Positions 16,091 to 27,197 of a DNA stretch of 64,000 bases are shown here, one piece after another. Origin of the DNA: Streptantibioticus cattleyicolor NRRL 8057 = DSM 46488. Its GTDB lineage: Bacteria; Actinomycetota; Actinomycetes; Streptomycetales; Streptomycetaceae. Made by a program: the position numbers and the translations under genes. A model generated the notes under the pieces. It was not told the DNA's origin. It worked only from the letters and a program-made list of their open reading frames with translations, and did no database searches. Each line of letters opens with the position of its first letter. Position 1 is the stretch's first letter. The stretch spans positions 4,911,228 through 4,975,227 of the forward strand of contig NC_017586.1 of the NCBI RefSeq assembly GCF_000240165.1, given 5' to 3'.

Positions 16091-16726
16091 ATGCACTGCC
16101 CCTTCTGCAGGCACCCCGACAGTCGCGTCGTCGACAGCCGGACCACCGACGACGGAACCTCGATCCGGCGTCGGCGCCAGTGCCCCGACTGCGGCCGGCG
16201 GTTCACCACCGTCGAGACGGCGTCCCTGATGGTGATCAAGCGCAGCGGGGTGACCGAGCCCTTCAGCCGCGACAAGGTCATCGCGGGCGTCCGCAAGGCG
16301 TGCCAGGGCCGTCCGGTCACCGAGGACGCGCTCGCCCAGCTCGGGCAGCGGGTCGAGGAGGCGGTACGGGCCACCGGCAGCGCCGAGCTGTCCACCCACG
16401 ACGTGGGCCTGGCGATACTCGGTCCGCTGCGCGATCTCGACCTCGTCGCCTACCTGCGGTTCGCCTCGGTCTACCGGGCGTTCGACTCGCTGGAGGACTT
16501 CGAGGCCGCGATCGCCGAACTGCGCGAGGCGGGGGCGGGCGCCCCGACCGCGGCGGGGTGCCGCTGCGGCCGGCCCGAGGAGGGGTCCGACGACGGGTCG
16601 GAGCGCCCCGGCCACGACCAGCCGTCGGCGAGACCAGCCGGTCCACGTTCCGGAGCCGAACGTTCCGGAGCCCCCCAGGGCGGCGGGACCAAGGTCCCCG
16701 CCCCGTCCGGCCCCGGCGCCGACTGA
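16091..16726 (+). CDS. nrdR: Transcriptional repressor NrdR
   Basis: NrdR represses ribonucleotide reductase genes in response to ATP/dATP. The 211-residue product starts [17 protein letters not shown]. The N-terminal zinc ribbon has the Cys pairs CPFC and CPDC, then the basic [15 protein letters not shown] segment. An ATP-cone domain follows at about residues 48-140, starting [16 protein letters not shown]. The ATG at 16091 has a GGAGGGA site upstream; an earlier in-frame GTG at 15929 lies within the operator region and is rejected. Residues beyond about 150 form a Gly/Pro/Ser-rich tail of roughly 55 residues, longer than usual. It includes a second Cys pair (CRCGRPEE). It is co-directional with nrdJ, 285 bases downstream. 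Confidence 0.95.
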   Translation: MHCPFCRHPDSRVVDSRTTDDGTSIRRRRQCPDCGRRFTTVETASLMVIKRSGVTEPFSRDKVIAGVRKACQGRPVTEDALAQLGQRVEEAVRATGSAELSTHDVGLAILGPLRDLDLVAYLRFASVYRAFDSLEDFEAAIAELREAGAGAPTAAGCRCGRPEEGSDDGSERPGHDQPSARPAGPRSGAERSGAPQGGGTKVPAPSGPGAD

Positions 16727-17011
16727 GGGCGGCGCGGCCCGTGCCCGCCCTGACGGGCGGCCGGGCCGCGACGGGCCCCGTACGCCTGACGCGCGCGCCA
16801 CGAGCGCGCGCCGGGCGGGCGGAAACGGCGGAAACGCCACAACAGCACCACAGGACGACACAACGGCGAAGCCCCGGCCCGGCGGCGGGCGGGCGGCAGC
16901 GGCGGCATACGAACGTGCCGAGGCATCGGGTGTGCCGAGGCGGCAGAAAACACTGTGCAACGGGAAGATCCGAGGCACTTCAGGGCGTTTTCGCCCGTAC
17001 AGGGAGGCGGC

Positions 17012-19933
<2,922 letters not shown>

Positions 19934-19981
19934 CGACGGCCGGAGCCGGCCCGGTGACGGGCCGGCCCCCCGGGTCCGGTT

Positions 19982-20018
19982 CCGACGGGCCGCCACGGCT
20001 TTCGTGGCGGCCCGTCGG
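19982..20018 (+). terminator. Terminator hairpin after nrdJ
   Basis: Bases 19982-19997 and 20003-20018 form a perfect 16-bp stem with a five-base loop, 48 bases after the nrdJ stop. A run of GGGTAC-like hexamers (20026-20056) follows and has no obvious role. Confidence 0.88.
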
Positions 20019-20170
20019 CCCGTTCCGGGACGGGTACGGGTACGGGAACGGGTACGTGACGGTGCTCGGAAGCGCGCGTTCCGGGCACCGGCCGCGGCAC
20101 ACCTGCCGATACCGTCCCGTACCGCGGACGTCCGGTCTGCCGACCGGCGCCGAGCCCATAGCCTCGGGCC

Positions 20171-21415
20171 ATGACCGTCGTGGAGATACCCGGATCCAAA
20201 TCCGTCACCGCCCGCGCCCTCTTCCTCGCCGCCGCCGCGCGTGGCACCACCGTGCTGCGCGGACCGCTGGTCTCGGACGACTCCGAGGGCTTCGCGGAGG
20301 GCCTGATCACCCTCGGCTACCAGGTCGAACGGGGCCCGGACGCCTGGACGATCACCGGCCGCCCCGAGGGCCCGGCCGTCAACGAGGCGGACGTCTACTG
20401 CCGGGACGGCGCGACGACCGCGCGCTTCCTGCCCGCGCTCGCCGCCGCCGGACACGGCCTGTTCCGCTTCGACGCCTCCGCGCAGATGCGCCGCCGCCCG
20501 CTCGGCCCGCTCACCCGCGCCCTGCGCGACCTCGGCGTCGACCTCACCCACCAGGAAGAAGAGGGCCACCACCCGCTGACCGTGCGGGCCGCGGGCATCA
20601 AGGGCGGCCAGGTCACGCTGGACGCCGGGCTGTCGTCCCAGTTCCTGACCGCGCTGCTGCTCCTCGCCCCGCTCACCGAGGAGGGGCTGCGGATCACCGT
20701 GACCGACCTGGTCTCGGTGCCGTACGTGGAGATCACCCTCGTCATGATGCGCCGCTTCGGCGTCGAGACGGTCCGCGAGGGCGACACCTTCGTCGTGCCG
20801 CCCGGCGGTTACCGGGCCACCGACTACCCGGTCGAACCGGACGCCTCCACGGCGAGTTACTTCCTGGCCGCCGCCGCGCTCACCGGACGCCGCGTCACCG
20901 TGCCCGGGCTCGGCGCCGGTTCGCTCCAGGGCGATCTGCGCTTCGCCGAGGTGCTGCGGTCGATGGGCGCCGAGGTGACGCTCACCCGCGACTCGGTGAC
21001 CGTCACCGGCGCCGACGGCGGCCGGCTGCGCGGACTCACCGTGAACATGCGGGACATCTCCGACACCGTTCCCACCCTCGCCGCCATCGCCCCCTTCGCG
21101 GACGGGCCGGTACGCATCGAGGACGTCTACAACACCCGGATCAAGGAGTGCGACCGGCTCGACGCCTGCGCCGAGAACCTGCGCGCCCTCGGCGTCCCGG
21201 TCGCCACCGGACGCGACTGGATCGAGATCCGCCCGGCCCGCCCCGCCGCCGCCCGCATCGCCTGCCGTGGCGACCACCGCATCGCCATGTCCTTCAGCGT
21301 CACCGGCCTGCGCACCCCCGGCATCACCCTCGACGACCCCGGGTGCGTCAAGAAGACGTTCCCCGGCTTCCACGAGGCGCTCGCCGCGCTGCGGACAGCC
21401 TGGGAAACGGAGTGA
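20171..21415 (+). CDS. aroA: 3-phosphoshikimate 1-carboxyvinyltransferase (EPSP synthase), divergent
   Basis: EPSP synthase joins shikimate-3-phosphate with PEP in the sixth shikimate-pathway step. This 414-residue protein is slightly short. Recognisable elements: PGSKS with Lys10, Ser11 and Arg15; MRRRPLGPL at about 106 (E. coli Arg124 region); LSSQFLTA with Ser155-Ser156-Gln157; RDISDTVPTLA with the catalytic Asp; RIKECDRL; and GDHRIAM near the end. The loop that is usually NAGTAMR reads DGATTAR (79-85), putting Ala81 where most enzymes have the Gly that contacts PEP. The ATG is close to the preceding region, with no clear ribosome site. Its location among unrelated genes leaves open whether it is the only aroA of the genome or a second copy. 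Confidence 0.85.
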   Translation: MTVVEIPGSKSVTARALFLAAAARGTTVLRGPLVSDDSEGFAEGLITLGYQVERGPDAWTITGRPEGPAVNEADVYCRDGATTARFLPALAAAGHGLFRFDASAQMRRRPLGPLTRALRDLGVDLTHQEEEGHHPLTVRAAGIKGGQVTLDAGLSSQFLTALLLLAPLTEEGLRITVTDLVSVPYVEITLVMMRRFGVETVREGDTFVVPPGGYRATDYPVEPDASTASYFLAAAALTGRRVTVPGLGAGSLQGDLRFAEVLRSMGAEVTLTRDSVTVTGADGGRLRGLTVNMRDISDTVPTLAAIAPFADGPVRIEDVYNTRIKECDRLDACAENLRALGVPVATGRDWIEIRPARPAAARIACRGDHRIAMSFSVTGLRTPGITLDDPGCVKKTFPGFHEALAALRTAWETE

Positions 21416-21581
21416 CCCGCCGTACCCCGCTTCACACGTACGGGTGAACTACGGGGTCGGCAGCGGTCCTCGGGAATCGCCGAGGCGGGCCGGTCGTTGA
21501 CCCGGCATACATGATCGTCGATCAGGCGTTCGGTCGGCTTCGCAGGGCGACCGCGCACGGATCCGGATGACGGGGGCTGCC

Positions 21582-22358
21582 ATGGCAGAGCTGACCATCG
21601 AGTACGTGGGCGGGCCGACCGCGGTGATCGAGGCCGCCGGGCTGCGGCTGCTCACGGACCCCACGTTCGACGGCCCGGGGGAGCATCCGGTCGGCAGCCG
21701 CTCGCTCACCAAGACCGCCGGCCCCGCCCTCGCCCCCGACGCCGTCGGCCCCGTCGACGCCGTGCTCCTCTCGCACGACCAGCACCCCGACAACCTCGAC
21801 ACCTCGGGCCGCGCGTTCCTGGCGCGGGCGCCCCTGGTGCTCTCCACCGAGGCGGCCCGCGACCGCCTCGGCGATCCGGTCCGCGCGCTGCCGGCCGGGG
21901 AGTGGGCCGAGCTGCCCCGGCCCGACGGCGGCACGCTGAGGATCACCGGGGTGCCCGCCCAGCACGGCCCGGACGGCAGCGAGTCCCTGGTGGGCCAGGT
22001 CACCGGCTTCCTGCTGACCGGGCAGGGGGTGCCCACGGTCTACGTCAGCGGGGACAACGCCTCGCTGGACGTGGTGCGTTCCATCGCCGACACCCACGGC
22101 CCGGTCGACGTCGCCGTGCTCTTCGCCGGCGCGGCCCGCACCCCGCTGGTCCCGGACGCGTATCTGACCCTCACCAGTGAACAGGCCGCCGAGGCCGCCC
22201 GCATACTCGGCGCCCGCCAGGTCGTCCCGCTCCACTTCGAACACTGGGGCCACTTCACCCAGGGCCGGCAGACGCTGCTGGACGCCTTCGCCACGGCTGG
22301 CGACGGGGTACGCGGGACGCTGCGCCTGCTGGAGCCGGGGGAGCGGCTCACCCTGTGA
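21582..22358 (+). CDS. Metallo-beta-lactamase-fold hydrolase (L-ascorbate-6-phosphate lactonase-like)
   Basis: A 258-residue metal-dependent hydrolase of the MBL superfamily. Visible elements: the strand LLTDPTFDGPGEH near residue 25, the metal motif SHDQHPDNLD at about 65 (a variant of HxHxDH, with Gln replacing the usual second-position residue), a conserved GD at VSGDNAS, and the C-terminal His in VVPLHFEHWGHF. The substrate is unknown. An in-frame ATG at 21567 is also possible; 21582 is preferred for the GGGGG stretch just upstream and because the family usually begins a few residues before the first strand. Its 3' end overlaps the convergent MFS gene by 11 bases. Confidence 0.8.
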   Translation: MAELTIEYVGGPTAVIEAAGLRLLTDPTFDGPGEHPVGSRSLTKTAGPALAPDAVGPVDAVLLSHDQHPDNLDTSGRAFLARAPLVLSTEAARDRLGDPVRALPAGEWAELPRPDGGTLRITGVPAQHGPDGSESLVGQVTGFLLTGQGVPTVYVSGDNASLDVVRSIADTHGPVDVAVLFAGAARTPLVPDAYLTLTSEQAAEAARILGARQVVPLHFEHWGHFTQGRQTLLDAFATAGDGVRGTLRLLEPGERLTL

Positions 22359-23766
22359 CGGCCGGGCGGCGCCGTCCGCCGTCCCCACGCAGCAGCACGG
22401 CGACGGCCGTCCCGGTGCACAACAGCGCCACGCCGCCGGTCAGCAGCGACAGCCGCATCCCCGGCAGGAAACGGCCGCCGCCGATGAACGCCCCGAAGAG
22501 CGCCACCCCGACCGCCCCTCCGGTCTGCCGGGCCGCGTTGAGCACCCCGGACGCCAGCCCGGAACGCTCCGCCGGGACCGCCTCCAGCATCGTGGTGGTC
22601 AGCGCCGGCGCCGCGAGCCCCGCCCCGACCCCCAACGGAAGGAGAGCCGCCGACAACAGCGGTACGGGCGTGCCCGGGCCCACCGCCGGCAGCGCGAGCG
22701 ACGCCGCCCCGGCCAGCAACTGCCCGGCCGCCAGCGGCAGTCGCGGCCCGTACCGCGCGATCACCCGCCCGGAGACCACGTTCACCACCGCGATCAGCCC
22801 GGTCATCGGCAAGAACATCACCCCGCCGACGAGCGCGGAGAGGTGGCGCTGCGTCTGGAAGAACATGCTCAGCACGAAGACGGCACCGTAGAAACCGAGG
22901 TTCATGGTCAGACCGGCCGCGGTGCACACGGCCACCGCCCGCTCCCGGAACAACGCCGGCGGCACGGCCGGATGGCGCACCCGGGCCTCCACGGCCAGGA
23001 ACGCCGTGCCCGCCGCCACCGCCACCGCCGAGGCCACCGCCACCTCGGGCGAACCGAACCCCGTGGCCCCGCCCTCGATCACCGCGAACACCAGCGCCGC
23101 CAGGGCGAGGACGACCGCGCTCTGCCCGGCCCCGTCCAACGGCGCCGGACGTGGCCGGATCCGCGGCGTCCTGGACAGCGCGGCGAGCGCCGCCACCCCC
23201 ACCGGGACGTTCAGGAAGAAGATCGACCGCCACCCCAGCGCCTGGGTCAGCACCCCGCCGGCCACCGGCCCCGCGGCCACCGCCACCCCGCTGGCCGCGG
23301 TCCACAGCGCGAACCCCCGCGCCCGCTCGGCCGGATCGGTGCGGGTCCGCCGGATCAACGACAGCGAGGCGGGCAGCATCAGAGCCGCCGCCGCCCCCTG
23401 CGCCGCACGGGCCCCGATCAGGAAGGCGGCGTCAGGGGCGAGAGCGCAGGCGGCCGACATCACCGTGAAGCCCGCCAGCCCCACGGCGTAGACGCGGGTG
23501 GCCCCGAACCGGTCCGAGACCGTCCCCGCCGACAGCATCAACGCGGCGAACAACAACGTGTACGCGTCCAGCACCCACTGCAGCGCGGTGACGCCCACGC
23601 CCAGCTCACGGCCGATGTGCGGCAGCGCGACGGTGACGGCGTTGACGTCCAGGGTGATGACGAAGAAACCGGTGCAGGCGACGAGCAGGGTCAGTACGGG
23701 GTGGTGGTCCGGAGGTTCTCCGGCGGGCGTGCGGACAGGGGCGGGGGGTGCGGAATCCCGGTGCAT
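22348..23766 (-). CDS. MFS drug:proton antiporter, DHA2-like
   Basis: A 472-residue integral membrane protein of the major facilitator superfamily. Its N-terminal helix pair reads VLTLLVACTGFFVITLDVNA, with the Asp typical of the drug:H+ antiporter-2 family. Motif A (GTVSDRFGATRVYAVG) sits between helices 2 and 3, and LxxPxPGGVLTQALGWRSIFFLNVPVG marks motif C and helix 6. Around 13-14 hydrophobic segments can be counted. The ATG at 23766 has AAAGGA five bases upstream; the frame is open to 23901. No regulator gene is directly divergent, so control is unclear. It shares an 11-base tail-to-tail overlap with the MBL gene. Multidrug export is an inference from family. Confidence 0.88.
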   Translation of the reverse strand: MHRDSAPPAPVRTPAGEPPDHHPVLTLLVACTGFFVITLDVNAVTVALPHIGRELGVGVTALQWVLDAYTLLFAALMLSAGTVSDRFGATRVYAVGLAGFTVMSAACALAPDAAFLIGARAAQGAAAALMLPASLSLIRRTRTDPAERARGFALWTAASGVAVAAGPVAGGVLTQALGWRSIFFLNVPVGVAALAALSRTPRIRPRPAPLDGAGQSAVVLALAALVFAVIEGGATGFGSPEVAVASAVAVAAGTAFLAVEARVRHPAVPPALFRERAVAVCTAAGLTMNLGFYGAVFVLSMFFQTQRHLSALVGGVMFLPMTGLIAVVNVVSGRVIARYGPRLPLAAGQLLAGAASLALPAVGPGTPVPLLSAALLPLGVGAGLAAPALTTTMLEAVPAERSGLASGVLNAARQTGGAVGVALFGAFIGGGRFLPGMRLSLLTGGVALLCTGTAVAVLLRGDGGRRRPAVTG

Positions 23767-23918
23767 GTGGTCCTTTCCGCGCGCCCGGACCCATTGAACG
23801 GGATGGGGCGGGGTGTGCCGCAACCGGTTTTCCCGCGGGCCGAGTTGACCGCCGGGAACGGACCGGGGCACCCCGGTGGCTCCCCGCGGGCCGAGGCGCA
23901 CGGGGAGCCGCGCGCGGC

Positions 23919-24323
23919 TCAGTAGGACTGCAACTCGATGAGGTTGCCCTCGGGGTCACGCAGATGCGCGGTGCGCAGCCCCGGCCCCCACTCCGGGCGG
24001 TCCTGCGGGGCGGCCACCACGGTGGCGCCGTGGGCGGCGAGCCGGGCGGCGGCGTCGTCGGTGTCCGCCACGCGCAGCACGAGCATGCCGGTGTCCTGCG
24101 CGGCGGCGTGTTCCGGCAGCGAGTCGGTGCCGACGATCCTGACGATGTTCTCCCGCGCGAAGATCACCAGGACCGCCTGGCCGTCCAGGTCCCAGTTGGC
24201 GTACCTGGCCTCGGGCACCACCTTGACCGGCTCGATGCCGTGCAGCGCGCGGAGCGCGGCGGTCCAGAAACGGAGCGAGGTGTCGAAGTCGCGGACGAGG
24301 AGCCGCGGATGGAGGGCGTCCAT
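23919..24323 (-). CDS. VOC/glyoxalase-family protein
   Basis: A 134-residue vicinal-oxygen-chelate protein with two beta-alpha-beta-beta-beta repeats: LHPRLLVRDFDTSLRFW at the start and MLVLRVADTDDAAARLAAHG in the second half. It ends HLRDPEGNLIELQSY, the usual C-terminal signature with the metal-ligand Glu in NLIELQ. Function cannot be deduced beyond a possible small-molecule dioxygenase, lyase, or antibiotic-binding role. The ATG at 24323 has no good ribosome site, so this may be a leaderless or weakly translated message. It is divergent from the DUF4937 gene, with 86 bases between starts. Confidence 0.83.
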   Translation of the reverse strand: MDALHPRLLVRDFDTSLRFWTAALRALHGIEPVKVVPEARYANWDLDGQAVLVIFARENIVRIVGTDSLPEHAAAQDTGMLVLRVADTDDAAARLAAHGATVVAAPQDRPEWGPGLRTAHLRDPEGNLIELQSY

Positions 24324-24397
24324 GCCGTGATCGTACGAGCTTGCGGGCCACGGGAGTTGACCGGGTGACGGAAGCGGAGGGCGCCACGGCACGGCCA

Positions 24398-24403
24398 TAG
24401 TAT
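24398..24403 (+). promoter_or_regulatory. -10 element for a leaderless transcript
   Basis: TAGTAT ends seven bases before the GTG at 24410. That places the transcription start at or next to the start codon, and there is no ribosome site between. No good -35 is seen at the standard distance. Confidence 0.45.
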
Positions 24404-24409
24404 GGCGCG

Positions 24410-25015
24410 GTGCTGGTGAAGTGGATTCGCTGTCGCGTCACGGACCGGACCGGTTTCGAACGCGGACAGCGCGAATGGGCGGCGCTCTTCGGCGAGCCCG
24501 GGTTCCGGGGGCAGGGCGGCGGCTGGGGCCGCGGCCGGCCGGACGAGGCGCACATCTTCTGCTTCTGGGAGAACCGGTCGTACTACGACATGTTCATGGC
24601 CGGTCCGCACGACGGCATAGCCATGGCCCAGGCCGGCACCTACGACCGGATGGACGTGCGCCTCTTCGAGCAGCGCCAGGAGGTGAAGATCGGCTTCCGC
24701 GCCGTCTTCTCCGACGCCGACCTGGTGCGGGCGGCCCACTGCCGCGTCCGGCCGTCCCAGGTGGAACACTTCATGCTGATGCAGGAGAAGGTGTGGAACC
24801 CGGCCATGGCCGGCTCGCCCGGAATGCTGCGGGGGATCTTCGCCGAGGGCGCCGGGAGCGAGTTCCTGGTGCTGTCGATGTGGGATTCCGCCGCCGAGCG
24901 GGCCAAGTACCGTGACGCGGCCGTCGGCCGGCTGGAGGAACGCGCCGGACTCGGCGAGGACGTGTTGTCGGTGGCGGGTGAGATCGTGGACGTGGTGCAG
25001 GCGTGGACGGTGTGA
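24410..25015 (+). CDS. DUF4937 (YdbC-like) domain protein
   Basis: A 201-residue soluble protein that looks like the DUF4937/YdbC family, made of two related ferredoxin-like (ABM-type) halves. Residues 1-100 contain KWIRCRV and ENRSYYDMFMAGPHDGIA. Residues 110-200 contain the second half, with EVWNP-like EKVWNPAMAGSPGMLRG and LVLSMWDSAAERAKYRD. Such folds often bind small aromatic or haem-like molecules as monooxygenases, but no function is established for this family as far as I know. The start GTG lies seven bases after a TAGTAT element. Its stop overlaps the next gene's GTG (GTGA at 25012-25015), suggesting coupled translation with the sigma-factor-like gene. Confidence 0.75.
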   Translation: MLVKWIRCRVTDRTGFERGQREWAALFGEPGFRGQGGGWGRGRPDEAHIFCFWENRSYYDMFMAGPHDGIAMAQAGTYDRMDVRLFEQRQEVKIGFRAVFSDADLVRAAHCRVRPSQVEHFMLMQEKVWNPAMAGSPGMLRGIFAEGAGSEFLVLSMWDSAAERAKYRDAAVGRLEERAGLGEDVLSVAGEIVDVVQAWTV

Positions 25016-26250
25016 GCGGTACGTCCGACGGCCCAGGCATAGCCAACGGCGCCCCGCAGGCCGTGGCGGGGGTGTCGTCGGCTGGGCGCGGTGGATCGGG
25101 TTCCGTTGCGGGAACACCGTTGGCCGGGGCTGGTGGGTCGGTTCCCGCTGTGGGGGCGTCGTCGGCGGGGGCTGGGGGGATGGGTCCCGTCGCGGGGGTG
25201 TCGTCGGCGGGGGCTGGTGGGCCGGATTCCGCTGCGGACGCGTTGCGGGCCGGGGAGGATCGGCCGGGTTCCGTTGCGAGGACATCGGCGACCAGGGCAG
25301 ACCGGCCGGGTCCCGTCGCGGGCGCGTCGTCGGCCGGGGACGGCGGTTCGGATCCGGCCCGGCCGGGGCCGGGTGGGGGCGCGCTGCCGGGTGAGGGCGG
25401 CTCGCCAGGGCGCTTCGCGCTCGCCTACCTCCTGCTGGGCGCGGCCTCCTCGGCCGAGGAGGTGCTGGCCCGCGTGCCCGGCGGGGCGCCCGCCGTGACG
25501 GAGGGGCGTGGGCCGGAAGGCGCGGTGGTCGGGGCCTGCCTGGACGCTCTGGCGTCGGCCCGGTCACGTCACGAGGCGTACGTCGGCCCGTGGCTGCCGG
25601 AGCCGGTGCTCACCGTGGACGGGCCGTTCGGCCCGCTGGAGGACCCCGCGCTGCGGGAGTCGGTCTCGCTGCCGTGGCTGGTGCGGCTGGAACGGCTGAC
25701 CCCGGCCGAGCGGGCCGTCCTGGTGCTCCACGAGACGTACGGCCGGCCGCTGCCGGAGATCGCCGGCCTGCTCCGGACGACGCCGCAGGGGTGCGAGGGT
25801 TTGCTGCGCAGCGCCCGGCAGCGTACCGGGCTGCCCCGCGTCCGGCACGAGACGGGGTGGGACGAACGGCGGCGGGTTCTGGAGGAGTTCCTCGCGGCGG
25901 CGGTCGACGGCGACCTGGCCGGCGCGGCCGAGTTCCTCTCCCAGGACGTCGTGGCCTGGGCGGACGGCGGCGGAGTGATAGACGGCGCGGCCCGCCGCCC
26001 GGTCCTGGGCGCCGAGAAGGCGGCCCGCTACGTCTCCGGGGTGCTCGCCCGGGCCCCGCGAAGCGTCCTGGAGCTTTCGGTGGCCGAGGTCAACAGCGAG
26101 CCCTCGGCCGTCGCGGTGCTCGGCACCGCGGTGGTCGGGGTGCTGGTGCCGGAGTTCGGCCCCGACGGCATCGTGGGGCTGCGCAACGTCCTCAACCCGC
26201 ACAAGCTGGAGTTCATCGGCCGCCAGTGGGCCCGGCTCCCCACCGGGTAG
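25012..26250 (+). CDS. Degenerate ECF41-type sigma factor with SnoaL-like C-terminus
   Basis: The C-terminal two-thirds is clearly an ECF41 (SigJ-like) sigma factor. It has the linker motif YVGPWLPEP at about residue 190, a region 4 helix-turn-helix (LTPAERAVLVLHETYGRPLPEIA, about 229-255), and a SnoaL-like extension with DGGGV at about 323 and NPHKLEFI near the end, matching the family motifs DGGGK and NPDKV. Region 2, which binds core polymerase and the -10 element, is reduced to RFALAYLLLGAASSAEEVLARV plus a short helix. The usual DAWLRW segment is missing. Residues 1-135 are instead a Gly/Ala/Ser low-complexity tract of VAGVSSAGAGG-like units. The GTG at 25012 overlaps the upstream stop; a GTG at 25003 is equally open. 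Whether it still works as a sigma factor is doubtful. Confidence 0.8.
   Translation: MSGTSDGPGIANGAPQAVAGVSSAGRGGSGSVAGTPLAGAGGSVPAVGASSAGAGGMGPVAGVSSAGAGGPDSAADALRAGEDRPGSVARTSATRADRPGPVAGASSAGDGGSDPARPGPGGGALPGEGGSPGRFALAYLLLGAASSAEEVLARVPGGAPAVTEGRGPEGAVVGACLDALASARSRHEAYVGPWLPEPVLTVDGPFGPLEDPALRESVSLPWLVRLERLTPAERAVLVLHETYGRPLPEIAGLLRTTPQGCEGLLRSARQRTGLPRVRHETGWDERRRVLEEFLAAAVDGDLAGAAEFLSQDVVAWADGGGVIDGAARRPVLGAEKAARYVSGVLARAPRSVLELSVAEVNSEPSAVAVLGTAVVGVLVPEFGPDGIVGLRNVLNPHKLEFIGRQWARLPTG
25060..25400 (+). repeat. Low-complexity coding repeat in the ECF41-like gene
   Basis: Degenerate units of about 36-60 bases encode GAGG/VSSAG/PVAG blocks. Third codon positions use many A and T bases (GGT, GCT, GTT, GGA), unlike the nearly all-GC third positions of neighbouring genes. 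This suggests repeat expansion under weak selection. Boundaries are approximate. Confidence 0.6.
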
Positions 26251-26272
26251 CCACGAGGCCGCTCCCCTCCCG

Positions 26273-26299
26273 TGTCACATTCCGGCGGCCCCGTCTGTC
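26273..26299 (+). promoter_or_regulatory. ECF41-type promoter candidate upstream of the NAD(P)-binding gene
   Basis: TGTCACA at 26273-26279 equals the -35 motif known for ECF41 sigma factors. CGTC (26292-26295) and TGTC (26296-26299) lie 12 and 16 bases downstream; the family -10 motif is CGTC. The site sits 60 bases before the start of the next gene and directly after the sigma gene. Confidence 0.55.
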
Positions 26300-26338
26300 C
26301 CCCCTCCGGAAACTGATCACCACCGGAAGGACGGCGAG

Positions 26339-27163
26339 ATGAACGACACCACCTTGGTCACCGGCGGCACCGGGGTGCTGGGCACCGCACTGGTGGCACG
26401 GCTGCGCGCGGCGGGCCGCCCGGTACGGGTGCTCAGCCGCCGTCCGCCCGCCCCCGACGCCGTCCCGCTCGAGGGCACCGAGTGGGCGGTGGGCGACCTG
26501 ACCAGCGGGGCGGGACTGGCCGCGGCGCTGGAGGGAGTCGGCACCGTGGTGCACTGCGCGACCGACAGCCGGCGCTGGAAGAACGATCCCGTCGCGGCCG
26601 AACGGCTCGTCGAGGCCGCCCGCGCGGCCGGTTCCCCGCACCTGGTGTACATCTCGATCGTCGGTATCGACCGGGTGCCCTTTCCCTACTACCGGGCCAA
26701 GCTCGCGGTGGAGCGGATCGTCGCCGGCTCAGGGCTGCCGTGGACCGTGCTGCGCACCACCCAGTTCCACGACCTGCTGCTGGCGGTCGCGCGGCAGTTG
26801 ACCCGGCTCCCGGTCGCCCTGGTGCCGTCCGGGGTGCGGATGCAGCCGGTGGACGTGGCCGACGTCGCCGCCCGCCTGGCCGACCTCGCCGCCGGTGCGC
26901 CGGCCGGCTGCGTCCCCGACATGGGCGGACCCGAGGTGATGACGCTCGCCGACGCCGTCCGCGCCGTGCTGCGTGCCACCGGTGGCCGCCGCCCGGTGCT
27001 CGAGGTGCCCCTGCCCGGCGGACTCGTGCGCGCCACCCGGCACGGCGGACTGCTGGCACCGGACAACCCCGCGGACGGACACCGCTTCACCGACTTCCTG
27101 GCCGAGGCGTCCTTCGACTCCCGGCGGTACGGCGCCGCGAGCCGTGGGGGAGGACAGTCGTAA
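26339..27163 (+). CDS. NAD(P)H-binding, NmrA/atypical-SDR family protein
   Basis: A 274-residue atypical short-chain dehydrogenase. The dinucleotide motif is VTGGTGVLGTAL at residues 6-17, followed by VRVLSRRP (NADP phosphate site) and GDLTSGAGLAAALEGVGTVVHCA. The core YxxxK is present in modified spacing (YYRAKLAVERI at about residue 119), as in NmrA-like reductases and NAD-dependent epimerase relatives. A ribosome site (GGAAGGA) precedes the ATG. ECF41 genes commonly lie beside carboxymuconolactone decarboxylase, oxidoreductase or epimerase genes that they activate. Position plus the TGTCACA element make this the likely target gene of the preceding factor. Substrate unknown; convergent with the tetR gene. 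Confidence 0.82.
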   Translation: MNDTTLVTGGTGVLGTALVARLRAAGRPVRVLSRRPPAPDAVPLEGTEWAVGDLTSGAGLAAALEGVGTVVHCATDSRRWKNDPVAAERLVEAARAAGSPHLVYISIVGIDRVPFPYYRAKLAVERIVAGSGLPWTVLRTTQFHDLLLAVARQLTRLPVALVPSGVRMQPVDVADVAARLADLAAGAPAGCVPDMGGPEVMTLADAVRAVLRATGGRRPVLEVPLPGGLVRATRHGGLLAPDNPADGHRFTDFLAEASFDSRRYGAASRGGGQS

Positions 27164-27197
27164 GGGGCCGGCCCGCGTGGCCGCTGCCGCGGGGCGG

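Noticed and set aside
16727-17011. Cobalamin riboswitch before the B12-dependent reductase
   Set aside because: No B12-box-like sequence or matching stem arrangement is visible, and the gene is in operon with nrdR under NrdR boxes.
20026-20056. GGGTAC-like hexamer run as a regulatory repeat
   Set aside because: Short, imperfect and located just after a terminator; most likely simple-sequence drift.
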